Origin: Thalassobacillus devorans
GTDB taxonomy: Bacteria > Bacillota > Bacilli > Bacillales > Halobacillaceae
Length of the DNA stretch: 64,000 nt
Assembly (NCBI RefSeq): GCF_011761345.1
Contig: NZ_JAASRY010000002.1
Coordinates: forward strand, 248,001 to 312,000
Reading direction: 5' to 3'
The position numbers and the translations under genes were made by a program. The notes under the pieces are model-generated. The model searched no databases, had not been told where the DNA came from, and saw nothing but the letters and a program-made list of their open reading frames with translations. Of the stretch, positions 9,119-17,189 are shown one piece after another; the stretch's first letter is position 1; every line of letters begins with the position of its first letter.

Positions 9119-9449
9119 GGGTCTCCCTCCATTCCTTTACCGGTGTTGGAAGCATCCCACTGCTTTGTATCTCCATTCCTTCTTTTAAAGGGGTGAGACA
9201 GGCACGTAGTCCTTGTTTTTCGTTGACCGTTACCCTGCATTCAAAACAGTGACCAATATTACAGTAAATGCCTCTTGGAGATCCGCTTTCTTCGTGATAA
9301 CGCAGGGTGCGAATGTTATTGGCCAATAAAGCAGCTGCAATCGGTTCTCCTTCATATCCTTTATAGCTTTTGCCATTGAATAAAAAGGAGACTTCTTTTT
9401 TCCTTTCAATAGGGTCGAGGACGGGATGATCGGTAATACGTTCACTCAT
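9111..9449 (-). CDS. (2Fe-2S) ferredoxin-like subunit of D-hydroxyproline dehydrogenase (HcnA/LhpF-like)
   Basis: A 112-residue protein with a plant-type ferredoxin fold: FLFNGKSYKGYEGEPIAAAL followed by the cluster C-x4-C-x2-C-x12-C in the YCNIGHCFEC region. The start at 9449 is chosen because an AGGAGGTGGAGAAG ribosome site precedes it; the same frame is open further upstream but only inside the previous gene. It overlaps the previous gene by 4 bases (ATGA) and the next by 8, so the three genes are translationally coupled. Expected to shuttle electrons between the flavin subunits. Confidence 0.85.
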   Translation of the reverse strand: MSERITDHPVLDPIERKKEVSFLFNGKSYKGYEGEPIAAALLANNIRTLRYHEESGSPRGIYCNIGHCFECRVTVNEKQGLRACLTPLKEGMEIQSSGMLPTPVKEWRETHV

Positions 9450-9715
9450 TCTTCTCCACCTCCTAGATCGCCGAAGCTGATTGGGCGAACAGGCGGCTGA
9501 TATTTTAAGGTGACTCGGGTATGAGGAGCTTTTTCGAGCTTTTGGGTAATTTGCTGGACAAGCGGGCGACAGGTTCTGCCACCGCAATACCCCATTCCTG
9601 CACGTGTACGGAGTTTCAATTCCCTTGCCGTACAGCCAGTTCGGCTTGCGGTTTCCATTAATTCGTTATAGGTTACTTCTTCACAGCGGCAAACTAAGAA
9701 ATCTTGCTGTTTCAT
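9446..9715 (-). CDS. BFD-like [2Fe-2S]-binding subunit
   Basis: An 89-residue Bfd-like domain with cysteines in the pattern C-x-C near residue 10 (LVCRCEEVT) and GMGYCGGRTCRP in the second half. In related dehydrogenases this domain is often fused to the C terminus of the FAD subunit; here it is a separate first gene. ATG 9715 is preferred to GTG 9724 because GAAGAGG sits 9 bases before it. A perfect sigma-54 promoter lies 40 bases upstream. Confidence 0.82.
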   Translation of the reverse strand: MKQQDFLVCRCEEVTYNELMETASRTGCTARELKLRTRAGMGYCGGRTCRPLVQQITQKLEKAPHTRVTLKYQPPVRPISFGDLGGGEE

Positions 9716-9754
9716 TCTTATCACCTCTTCAAGTAGTCTGTACCTGAAAAAGAA

Positions 9755-9770
9755 TGCAAGATTTGTGCCA
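9755..9770 (-). promoter_or_regulatory. sigma-54 (SigL) -24/-12 promoter for the Fe-S/flavin operon
   Basis: Reading the minus strand, TGGCAC-AAATC-TTGCA matches the -24/-12 consensus TGGCAC-N5-TTGC exactly. It begins one base beyond the stop codon of the sigma-54 activator gene and lies about 40 bases upstream of the start at 9715. Confidence 0.88.
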
Positions 9771-11489
9771 CTAATTAGTAATCCCGAGTTTTTTAAGGCG
9801 GTTATAAAGTGTCGCTCTTGTTATGTGCAGGTTTTTCGCACATGCTAACTTATTGCCATCCACTTTTTCTAATTCATTGATGATCATTTTCTTTTCTACT
9901 TCGTTCATTCGCTCCGTCAGGGAACGGCTCTCCGTTCCTTTATAAGTGGAAAGCTCAGACGTAGGGATGACAGGTGTTTCATAATCAAAAGGGAGGTCCT
10001 CTTTTTTTATTTCTCCGTTTTCTGAAAAAACGACGAGTCTTTCCACTACATTTTTCAGTTCTCTAATATTTCCAGGCCAGTCATGGCGCAGCAGGCACTG
10101 CATGACATTTTGTGATATACCATGAATAGGTCTGTTGTATGTAATGGAGAGTTCATGTAAGAAATAATGGGTTAATTCAATGATATCTTCGGGCCGTTCC
10201 CTTAGCGGGGGGATATCGATACTGACGACATTCAACCGGTAATAAAGGTCATCACGGAACGTGTTCTCAGCGACCATCTTTTTCAAATCACGGTTGGTAG
10301 CCGCGATCACACGAAAATCTACTTCTAATTCCTTTGTTCCTCCGACAGGATAGAATTTCTTCTCCTGTAGCAGCCGCAGAATTTTCACCTGCATGTCTAA
10401 CGGCATTTCACCGATTTCATCAAGGAAAAGTGTACCTCCTTTTGCGAGTGCAGCTTTCCCTTTCTTCCCTTTAGAATCCGCACCGGAAAAAGCTCCTCTT
10501 TCATAACCGAAGATTTCACTTTCAAATAAGGAATGGGGGATAGCACCGCAATTAATAGCTACGAATGGAGCGTCTTTATCCTCGCGCAGATGGTGGGCGG
10601 CCTTCGCAAATAACTCTTTCCCGACCCCGCTTTCCCCTTGGATCAACAGCCCTGTTTGCGTGGAAGAAGCTTTTTTGATTTTATTGATCGTCTTTTTCAT
10701 GGCAGGGCTTCTCCCCCGGATACGTTGAAAAGGATCGGATGATGCTGTCAATTTTGTCACTTCTTTTTCTAGATGAAACAACTTCTCTCTGGCGTTATAT
10801 AGCTCATTATTCAACTTTATTTGACTGGTGATATCTGTTTCCGAAACGACTGCTCCAATGATTTCATCCTGGAAATAGACAGGATTCGAGTTAATTAAAA
10901 CAACTTGGTTTTCTCGGGCTATGTGCTGTCTATGGTAAACGGATGTCCCTTTTTCTAATGTATTAAGGATCTCCAGGTGTTCCGGACTGAAAAGTTCTGT
11001 TATCGGTTTTTGGATTACTTGCTCTCGCTTCATGGAGAAGAGCTTCTCTGCTCCTTTAGTCCAACCGATGACATGCTGGTTCTTGTCAATTACCGTACAG
11101 GACTCTTCGGTTGTATGAAGGATGGTGTCGATATAGGCATGTAAATGCTGATATTTCCTAAACAAATGATGGCAGACATCTGATGGCTCCACAAATCCGG
11201 TCACCTTATGGTCTGCATCCATCATGACCAGACAGTGATTATCAGAAACAAGGGTCATGATATCCTCGAATGATTCCTCCCCATGGATAGGGGTGCAGTG
11301 CTGATAGTGCAGTGTTTTTTCGACACCTGTCAGACTGACTTCGTAAACGCTTTCATTTTTTCGTATAAAGGTTTTGGCTGCAGAAGAGGACATAATAAGT
11401 TGTTTCAGTTCTTCGTCACTTTTTTCTTCCTCTATCAAAAGAAATGATTTTTTTATGATGGGTTGTATCGAAATCTCATCAGCAATCAC
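9771..11489 (-). CDS. sigma-54-dependent transcriptional activator of hydroxyproline genes
   Basis: A 572-residue bacterial enhancer-binding protein. The N-terminal part includes a CBS-like segment (LVMMDADHKVTGFVEPSDV, about residues 88-106). A PAS domain (about 120-235, CTVIDKNQHVIGWTKGAEKLF) is followed by the AAA+ domain (about 255-490) with Walker A GESGVGKE, GYERGAFSGAD (the GAFTGA sigma-54 contact loop, Thr replaced by Ser) and GGTLFLDEIGEMP. A Fis-type helix-turn-helix (about 530-572) ends the protein. It is divergent from the DAO gene, and three perfect -24/-12 promoters occur within 10 kb, so it very likely activates this regulon. The ligand sensed by PAS is unknown. Confidence 0.92.
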   Translation of the reverse strand: MIADEISIQPIIKKSFLLIEEEKSDEELKQLIMSSSAAKTFIRKNESVYEVSLTGVEKTLHYQHCTPIHGEESFEDIMTLVSDNHCLVMMDADHKVTGFVEPSDVCHHLFRKYQHLHAYIDTILHTTEESCTVIDKNQHVIGWTKGAEKLFSMKREQVIQKPITELFSPEHLEILNTLEKGTSVYHRQHIARENQVVLINSNPVYFQDEIIGAVVSETDITSQIKLNNELYNAREKLFHLEKEVTKLTASSDPFQRIRGRSPAMKKTINKIKKASSTQTGLLIQGESGVGKELFAKAAHHLREDKDAPFVAINCGAIPHSLFESEIFGYERGAFSGADSKGKKGKAALAKGGTLFLDEIGEMPLDMQVKILRLLQEKKFYPVGGTKELEVDFRVIAATNRDLKKMVAENTFRDDLYYRLNVVSIDIPPLRERPEDIIELTHYFLHELSITYNRPIHGISQNVMQCLLRHDWPGNIRELKNVVERLVVFSENGEIKKEDLPFDYETPVIPTSELSTYKGTESRSLTERMNEVEKKMIINELEKVDGNKLACAKNLHITRATLYNRLKKLGITN

Positions 11490-11503
11490 TCAATCTCCCT
11501 CCT

Positions 11504-11548
11504 AATGTGTTTAATACTTTTGACACTTTTAAAATATTTTTACACATT
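11504..11548. promoter_or_regulatory. candidate upstream activator site
   Basis: AATGTGT and ACACATT, inverted, lie 31 bases apart between the activator start and the divergent -24/-12 promoter. The position fits an enhancer site for the sigma-54 activator; the match to a consensus cannot be judged from one locus. Confidence 0.3.
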
Positions 11549-11595
11549 TCTTTGTAATGTTCAATGAAAATTCGGAAAATATCGAAGATTAAAGT

Positions 11596-11610
11596 TGGCA
11601 CGCGTTTTGC
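11596..11610 (+). promoter_or_regulatory. sigma-54 (SigL) -24/-12 promoter for the hydroxyproline operon
   Basis: TGGCAC-GCGTT-TTGC, an exact match to the -24/-12 consensus, 41 bases upstream of the DAO start codon. Transcription would start near 11622. Confidence 0.9.
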
Positions 11611-11650
11611 ATTAGTTATTATTGAAACGTTTGTAGAAGGGGGGAATTTT

Positions 11651-12826
11651 ATGAAACGTCATCATGATGTGGTCGTTATTGGCGGAGGGATCATCGGGGC
11701 AGCGGTTGCTTATTACTGTTCGAAATCAGGGATTAATGTCACGGTCCTTGAAAAAAATGAACTGGCAAGCGGCACCTCCTCCCGTTGTGATGGGAATATC
11801 CTTGCGATCGACAAAGACCCTGGTTTTGATAGTCAGATGTCATTAAAAAGCCAGGAGCTCGTTCATGCATTGAACGAGGAATTGGATATTTCCTTTGAAT
11901 ATCGTAATCCTGGAAGTATTCTTGTTTGTGAAAACGAGCAGGAAATGGAGGCAGCTCAACAATGGGTGGATCAGCAGCAGGCTGCCGGGCTTGATTTTTG
12001 TATGCTGGACCGGGAAGATTTGCGGAATGAGTCCAAGTATTTTGCGGATGATCTCTATGGCGGACTGGAGTGCAAGACAGATTCTACTGTAAACCCCTAT
12101 ATGCTGACCTATTCCATGTTTGATGGTGCAGTCAGGCAAGGCGCAGACATCTACACCAAAACAGAAGTGAAAAATGTTTCTAAAGATGCAACGGGCAGCT
12201 TCGTTATTGAAACCAATCAGGGAACCTTGACCGCCAACCAAGTGGTCAATGCTGCAGGCGTATGGGCGCCAAGAATTGGCGAGATGCTCGGGGTTTCTAT
12301 ACCGATTGAACCAAGAAAAGGGCAATTGATCGTCGCTTCGCGGGAACAGCCGGTTGGTCTTAGAAAAGTGATGGAGTTTGGCTATCTGATTTCTAAGTTT
12401 GGCGGGGAACGGATCGTTGATCCAGTAACGGACCAATATGGCGTAGCCCTAGTATTTGAACCGACGGAAAGCCAGAATTTTTTGATCGGCAGCAGCCGGG
12501 AGTTTAACGGCTTTGATCTCAAGGTGAATCAGGAAGTGACTCGGTGTATAGCGAAAAGAGCGATGCGCTTTTATCCTGGAATGGCCGATATGGCAGTTAT
12601 TCGTACATACGCCGGGCTCAGGCCGTGGACAGAAGATCATTTGCCGATTATCTCCCATGTAGACGAAGTACCAGGGTTTTATGTAGCGGCTGGACATGAA
12701 GGAGACGGTATCAGCCTGGCTGCCATCACTGGAAAAGTAATGGAGGAAATGATTGCAGGAAAAGAAACGTCCATCCCGATGGAACCATTGCGCCACGACC
12801 GTTTCAAAGAAAGGGTGACAAACTAA
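11651..12826 (+). CDS. DAO-type FAD dehydrogenase, probable D-hydroxyproline dehydrogenase catalytic subunit (LhpB/HcnC-like)
   Basis: A 391-residue D-amino-acid oxidase-fold flavoprotein: VVIGGGIIGAAVAYY at about residues 8-22, SGTSSRCDGNI, GLRPWTEDHLPIIS and GFYVAAGHEGDGISLA near the C terminus. It is expected to oxidise cis-4-hydroxy-D-proline to 1-pyrroline-4-hydroxy-2-carboxylate together with the Fe-S and flavin subunits of the divergent operon. The open frame extends to 11564, but the start is set at 11651: a -24/-12 promoter lies inside the extension, and GAAGGGGGG precedes this ATG. It shares one base with the epimerase start. Confidence 0.87.
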   Translation: MKRHHDVVVIGGGIIGAAVAYYCSKSGINVTVLEKNELASGTSSRCDGNILAIDKDPGFDSQMSLKSQELVHALNEELDISFEYRNPGSILVCENEQEMEAAQQWVDQQQAAGLDFCMLDREDLRNESKYFADDLYGGLECKTDSTVNPYMLTYSMFDGAVRQGADIYTKTEVKNVSKDATGSFVIETNQGTLTANQVVNAAGVWAPRIGEMLGVSIPIEPRKGQLIVASREQPVGLRKVMEFGYLISKFGGERIVDPVTDQYGVALVFEPTESQNFLIGSSREFNGFDLKVNQEVTRCIAKRAMRFYPGMADMAVIRTYAGLRPWTEDHLPIISHVDEVPGFYVAAGHEGDGISLAAITGKVMEEMIAGKETSIPMEPLRHDRFKERVTN

Positions 12827-13848
12827 TGAATTTCCAGCGGTTGTTTACTACTATTGATACCCATACAGGCGGCAATCCGACGAGAACCGTATTAAGCGGT
12901 GTGCCTGATTTGAAGGGAGAAACGATGTCGGAAAAAATGCTGTATATGAAAGAGCATGAAGACTGGGTACGGAAGTTTCTAATGAATGAGCCGCGGGGGC
13001 ACGATGTCATGTCCGGGGCGGTGATGGTGCCTGCCTGTCATCCCGATGCAGATTTTGGTGTGATTTACATCGAGACGGGCGGTTATTTACCGATGTGCGG
13101 CCATGATACGATCGGCTTTTGCACAGCTCTAATTGAAGCAGGGATGGTGGAAGTCAAGGAGCCTTATACGTACATTTCCTTGGACACTCCGGCTGGTCTT
13201 GTGAAAACAAAAATTAAAGTAAAAGACCGAAAAGCAATCGAGGTCACTTTCAATAATGTGTCGTCCTTTTTACTGAAATCGATTGCGATTGATGTGGAAG
13301 GAGTCGGGCATGTGGAATGTGATATTGCTTATGGCGGCAATTTTTATGGCATCATTGATGCCCGAAAATTAGGGTTAGAATTAACAACAAATCGTGCATC
13401 AGAGATAGTCAATAAAGGGATAGCAATTAGGAACGCCATCAATGAAACAGAAGAAGTGGTCCATCCGGAATTTCCTTTTATTAACGGATTGACCCATATT
13501 GAATTTTACACGGACCCTGTTCACCCGGAGGCCGATCTGAAGAATACCGTTGTGGTACCGCCTGGTGGAATCGATCGTTCTCCATGCGGGACAGGGACTT
13601 CTGCTAAGCTTGCAACCCTATTCGCTCGTTCCGAAATCGGGGTAAGGGAGCCATTTGTTTATGAAAGTATCGTAGGGACATTGTTCCGAGCTCAAATTCT
13701 TGAAACCACAGCCATCAAAGAATACCCTGCCGTCCTGCCAGAGGTGACAGGTTCTGCCTGGGTGATGGGGATGCACCGGTTTTTTTATCAGGAAAATGAT
13801 CCACTGAAAGAAGGATATTTAATGATCCCGCCGATGGAAGGTCATTAG
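12826..13848 (+). CDS. 4-hydroxyproline 2-epimerase (proline racemase family)
   Basis: Interconverts trans-4-hydroxy-L-proline and cis-4-hydroxy-D-proline, the entry step of the pathway. The 340-residue protein keeps both catalytic cysteines: Cys91 in MCGHDTIG and Cys254 in DRSPCGTGTSAK. This separates it from trans-3-hydroxyproline dehydratases, which carry Thr at the second site. NEPRGH (residues 54-59) and the DTHTGGNPTR N terminus are family marks. It overlaps the DAO gene by one base and is followed by a cysteine-less paralogue. Proline racemase activity is the alternative, but the neighbours favour hydroxyproline. Confidence 0.9.
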   Translation: MNFQRLFTTIDTHTGGNPTRTVLSGVPDLKGETMSEKMLYMKEHEDWVRKFLMNEPRGHDVMSGAVMVPACHPDADFGVIYIETGGYLPMCGHDTIGFCTALIEAGMVEVKEPYTYISLDTPAGLVKTKIKVKDRKAIEVTFNNVSSFLLKSIAIDVEGVGHVECDIAYGGNFYGIIDARKLGLELTTNRASEIVNKGIAIRNAINETEEVVHPEFPFINGLTHIEFYTDPVHPEADLKNTVVVPPGGIDRSPCGTGTSAKLATLFARSEIGVREPFVYESIVGTLFRAQILETTAIKEYPAVLPEVTGSAWVMGMHRFFYQENDPLKEGYLMIPPMEGH

Positions 13849-13862
13849 AAAGGAGGAAATGT

Positions 13863-14774
13863 ATGAATGTAGAAAAAATGTTCGCCGCCATTGACACCCA
13901 TGTGGCAGGGGAAACATTCCGGATGGTAGTCCATTCCGCTCTGCAGCTTAATGCGCAAGATCTTCAAGCCGGCAAGGAAAAACTGCTGCAGAAGTACGAA
14001 CAGGAGCGATCGCTGTTATTGAATGAACCGAGAGGACATCGTGCCATCAATGGTTGTATTGTCACTCCATCTGCGACAGCGGACTATGGATTGCTGTTTG
14101 TTAATCATGAGAATCAGAGCCATTTCAATTACAGCGGAGTAGTGGCCACTTTAACCGCTTTACTGGAAATGGGGAATTTGGACATAAAAAAAGATGGCAT
14201 ATATCAAGTGGAAACCAGTAATGGCGTTTATGATGTGCAGGCGGAATGTGAGGGAGATGTAGTGGAACAGGTGACGGTGGAGAGTGGGCCGTGTCAGCTG
14301 GTCGAATCACAACCGGATTATCATACGGTAGCTGTTGAAGAGTCGAGACATTACCTGGTCTGCCCGCTGCCTGAATCGATTCCTTCTATTACCATGGACT
14401 ATTATTATTCGATACTTGAGTGGGGGAGCCGTACAGCAGGAAGTTTACCAGAGGATTCAACTGTCCAAGGAATTGTTTTACTTGAAAGGGGCTCGGACGG
14501 GGAAGTCCGTTCGGTAACGTTTGACCTGGAAGGTGCAATTGTCCGGTCACCTGGCATCGATACGACATTTGCTATTTATACTGTTTTGCTTCAAGAAGAT
14601 GATAGCTTGCCGCAGTTAGTCAATCACAGTATCTTTGGAAGTTTTCTGAAGGCAAGTCGCCTGCCTGATTCTTCGGTGCGTTTTTCCATCGAGACACAGG
14701 CATTCGTAACGGGGGAGCACCAATTTATTTATAATAATGCTGATCCTTTAGAAAAAGGTTTCTTATTAAAGTAA
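13863..14774 (+). CDS. proline racemase-family paralogue lacking both catalytic cysteines
   Basis: A 303-residue homologue of the preceding epimerase, aligned from IDTH-AGETFRMVV and NEPRGH (residues 54-59) to the C-terminal GEHQFIYNNADPLEKGFLLK. The first catalytic Cys is replaced (HFNYSGVVAT: Asn89 in a gapless alignment, Ser91 if a two-residue gap is allowed). The second is Gly231 in VRSPGIDTT. Neither the Cys/Cys epimerase nor the Cys/Thr dehydratase pattern is kept. The reading frame is intact, with AGAAAGGAGGAAATGT before the ATG, so it is maintained as a protein rather than decaying. The activity is unknown: possibly an altered lyase, or a binding or regulatory partner. Confidence 0.8.
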   Translation: MNVEKMFAAIDTHVAGETFRMVVHSALQLNAQDLQAGKEKLLQKYEQERSLLLNEPRGHRAINGCIVTPSATADYGLLFVNHENQSHFNYSGVVATLTALLEMGNLDIKKDGIYQVETSNGVYDVQAECEGDVVEQVTVESGPCQLVESQPDYHTVAVEESRHYLVCPLPESIPSITMDYYYSILEWGSRTAGSLPEDSTVQGIVLLERGSDGEVRSVTFDLEGAIVRSPGIDTTFAIYTVLLQEDDSLPQLVNHSIFGSFLKASRLPDSSVRFSIETQAFVTGEHQFIYNNADPLEKGFLLK

Positions 14775-14794
14775 TTGTTTTCTTTACCGGTTTG

Positions 14795-14809
14795 TGAAAG
14801 CGCTTGCCA
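14795..14809 (+). promoter_or_regulatory. cre-like CcpA site before the NhaC-family gene
   Basis: TGAAAGCGCTTGCCA resembles the catabolite responsive element TGWAANCGNTNWCA with a mismatch near the end. It lies in the 63-base gap between the racemase paralogue and the carrier gene. Confidence 0.5.
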
Positions 14810-14837
14810 ATTAATTTTTAAAAAGGGAGAGTGACAC

Positions 14838-16259
14838 ATGGAGACCGAAAAAAGATTACCCAAATTGTCGGAGGTCGTCTTCGTATTAGTTTCTTTCATC
14901 GTGATCATGTTTTTGTTCGTGGTACAGTTTGGCATCCCTATTCAATTAGCCTTATTGACTACATGGTTTGTCATTATGGCGGTTGGCCTCAAGATCGGAT
15001 ACAACTATGCGGAGATGCAGCAGGGGATAATGAAAGGCATCTATGACGGGCTAGAAGCTGTACTTATCCTGATTTCCGTCGGGGCCTTGATTGGTACGTG
15101 GATTGCCGGCGGGGTTGTTCCGAGCATCATCTATTATGGATTATCGATCATTGACCCTACTATTTTCCTGATGGCGGCTTTCATCATTTGTGCCATCACT
15201 TCCTTAGCCACGGGAACATCGTTCGGCTCGGCAGGGACAGCTGGAATTGCCATGATGGGGATCGGCGAAAGCTTTGGCTTCCCTCTTGCCTTAGTTGCAG
15301 GAGCTGTCATATCGGGCTGTTATGTCGGGGACAAGTTGTCACCATTGTCCGATACGACCGTCATGACTGCTTCACTTTCCAAAGTGAACCTGATCGAGCA
15401 TATAAAGTCCATGCTTTATGTCAGTGCTCCAGCGTTTGTGGTTGCCGGTGTGCTCTTCTTAAGCGCAGGGTTTATCTCTCATGACCAAAGCGGCGATTTG
15501 AGTCAGGCAGAACAGACGATGGTCTCGCTGAATGAGTACTTCAACATTTCCTGGTATATGATCATACCCGCCGTTCTTGTCATTACACTATTGGCACTGA
15601 AAAAACCATCGATACCAGTCATTCTGTTCGGTGCGCTGCTCGGCTCCATTTGGGCTTTCCTATTTCAAAACATGCCTCTTCTGGACGCCGTTAACAGCTT
15701 GTATTCCGGTAACAATATCGAATCCGGTGTAGCCTTCATCGATAACCTCCTGAACCGAGGCGGTATTGAGTTCATGCTTGGGGTCATCGTGCTCATTATT
15801 TTTGCCCTTGGGGTAGGTGGATTAATGGAAAAAATTGGGATTCTCAAAATGATTTGTGTGACGATGCTTTCCTGGGCAAACAATGCAGGGAAAACAACGT
15901 TGACCACAATGCTATCGGGATTTTTCGGTAACTTCTTTGGCGGAGCTGCTTATGTATCGATTATAACGGCCAGTAAAATCACAGAGGAAAACTATGAACG
16001 GCTCCATATCGACAGGCGGGTATTATCGAGAAATACAGAAGCAGGAGGAACAGTGACCACACCTATGGTTCCCTGGTCTGATGGTGGTGTATTCATGGCA
16101 GCTACGCTGGGCGTTTCTACGCTTACGTATCTTCCATTCTTATGGTTCAACTTTTTAGTAGTCATCATTTCACTTGTTTATGGCTTTACCAATAAATTCA
16201 TCTGGTATACCAAAGAAATCGACCATACGAAGCAAGAACAAAAAGCTATTAATTCTTAA
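14838..16259 (+). CDS. NhaC-family Na+/H+ antiporter-type carrier
   Basis: A 473-residue membrane protein with about 11-12 hydrophobic segments and the NhaC signature GCYVGDKLSPLSDTTVMTA. A second inverted-repeat region contains NRGGIEFMLGVIVLIIFALG and NTEAGGTVTTPMVPWSDGG. It lies inside the hydroxyproline operon, between the epimerases and the deaminase, and no other transporter is present. It may therefore take up hydroxyproline or a betaine by ion exchange, as MleN/YheL-type NhaC relatives exchange organic acids. That substrate is inference; plain Na+/H+ exchange remains possible. Confidence 0.83.
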   Translation: METEKRLPKLSEVVFVLVSFIVIMFLFVVQFGIPIQLALLTTWFVIMAVGLKIGYNYAEMQQGIMKGIYDGLEAVLILISVGALIGTWIAGGVVPSIIYYGLSIIDPTIFLMAAFIICAITSLATGTSFGSAGTAGIAMMGIGESFGFPLALVAGAVISGCYVGDKLSPLSDTTVMTASLSKVNLIEHIKSMLYVSAPAFVVAGVLFLSAGFISHDQSGDLSQAEQTMVSLNEYFNISWYMIIPAVLVITLLALKKPSIPVILFGALLGSIWAFLFQNMPLLDAVNSLYSGNNIESGVAFIDNLLNRGGIEFMLGVIVLIIFALGVGGLMEKIGILKMICVTMLSWANNAGKTTLTTMLSGFFGNFFGGAAYVSIITASKITEENYERLHIDRRVLSRNTEAGGTVTTPMVPWSDGGVFMAATLGVSTLTYLPFLWFNFLVVIISLVYGFTNKFIWYTKEIDHTKQEQKAINS

Positions 16260-16280
16260 GGATAGAGGAGGAGTTTAACA

Positions 16281-17189
16281 ATGAAAAACTTAGAAGGTGC
16301 GTTTCCAGTATTAATCACACCGATGTATGCAGACGGAGAAGTAAATGAACAAGGCCTAAGAGAAAATATTGATTATTTTATCCGTCAAGGTGTTGCGGGT
16401 ATTGTCGTCAATGGCAGTACGGGGGAGTTTGTCAGTTTAACAAAAGAAGAAAAGTTTAACATAGCAGAAATAGCTGTAGAACAAGTGAATGGTCGTATTC
16501 CTTTGGTATTCGGTACGGCTGCCGAAACAACGAAGGATGCCATTATGTTCACGCAACAGGCGGAAGCTGCCGGGGCAGATGCAGCTTTACTGATCAATTC
16601 CTATTATGCTCATCCAAAAGATGAAGAGGTTTATGAACATTTTAAAGCGGTAGCGGAATCTGTTCGATTCCCGATCATGATCTATAATAACCCGTTCACC
16701 TCAGGGGTCGATATTGGAACAGAAACGATATTAAACATAGCCAGAGATGTGGAGAACATTACCCATGTTAAGGAGTCGAGCGGGGACATTCGTAAAGCTC
16801 GGGATATTGCCAGAAAAGGAAAAGGATATATCCACACGTTTTGTGGGTCGGATGACTTGGCACTGGAATCCTTTTTGGTGGGGGCTTCCGGTTGGATCTC
16901 TGTAGCTGGAAATATCGCTCCAAGGCTTGTCACCGAATTATATAACGCCGTGCAAGAGAACAATCTCGATCGCGCTTGGGAGTTGTATGATCAGATTCTA
17001 CCTCTATGTAATTTCATCGAGGGTTCCGGTAAGTATGTTCAAATCGTCAAACGAGCAATGGACCTTCAAGGACTGGCAGGTGGTCCATCGAGAAGGCCGC
17101 GCTTGCCGCTGACGGAAGAAGAAGATGCGACTTTACAGGATATTCTTAATCAGCTTACAGCAAATGCTAACCAGGAGGGGATTAAATGA
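16281..17189 (+). CDS. dihydrodipicolinate synthase-family enzyme, probable 1-pyrroline-4-hydroxy-2-carboxylate deaminase
   Basis: A 302-residue class I aldolase-fold lyase of the DapA superfamily. The Schiff-base lysine is Lys164 in THVKESSGD. The substrate loop GSTGEFVSLTKEE (in place of the GTTGE of DapA) and MIYNNPFTSG are visible. In the hydroxyproline pathway this family deaminates and dehydrates 1-pyrroline-4-hydroxy-2-carboxylate to 2-oxoglutarate semialdehyde. The next gene is the matching semialdehyde dehydrogenase, overlapping by 4 bases (ATGA). True DapA function is unlikely here. Confidence 0.88.
   Translation: MKNLEGAFPVLITPMYADGEVNEQGLRENIDYFIRQGVAGIVVNGSTGEFVSLTKEEKFNIAEIAVEQVNGRIPLVFGTAAETTKDAIMFTQQAEAAGADAALLINSYYAHPKDEEVYEHFKAVAESVRFPIMIYNNPFTSGVDIGTETILNIARDVENITHVKESSGDIRKARDIARKGKGYIHTFCGSDDLALESFLVGASGWISVAGNIAPRLVTELYNAVQENNLDRAWELYDQILPLCNFIEGSGKYVQIVKRAMDLQGLAGGPSRRPRLPLTEEEDATLQDILNQLTANANQEGIK

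Noticed and set aside
9450-9587. Long N-terminal extension of the 2Fe-2S subunit
   Set aside because: It lies wholly within the upstream BFD-like gene in another frame and has low-complexity Arg/Ser content; a good ribosome site supports 9449.
11564-11650. N-terminal extension of the DAO-type dehydrogenase (start at 11564)
   Set aside because: A perfect sigma-54 promoter lies inside it, and a strong ribosome site precedes ATG 11651, where the flavin motif also begins.
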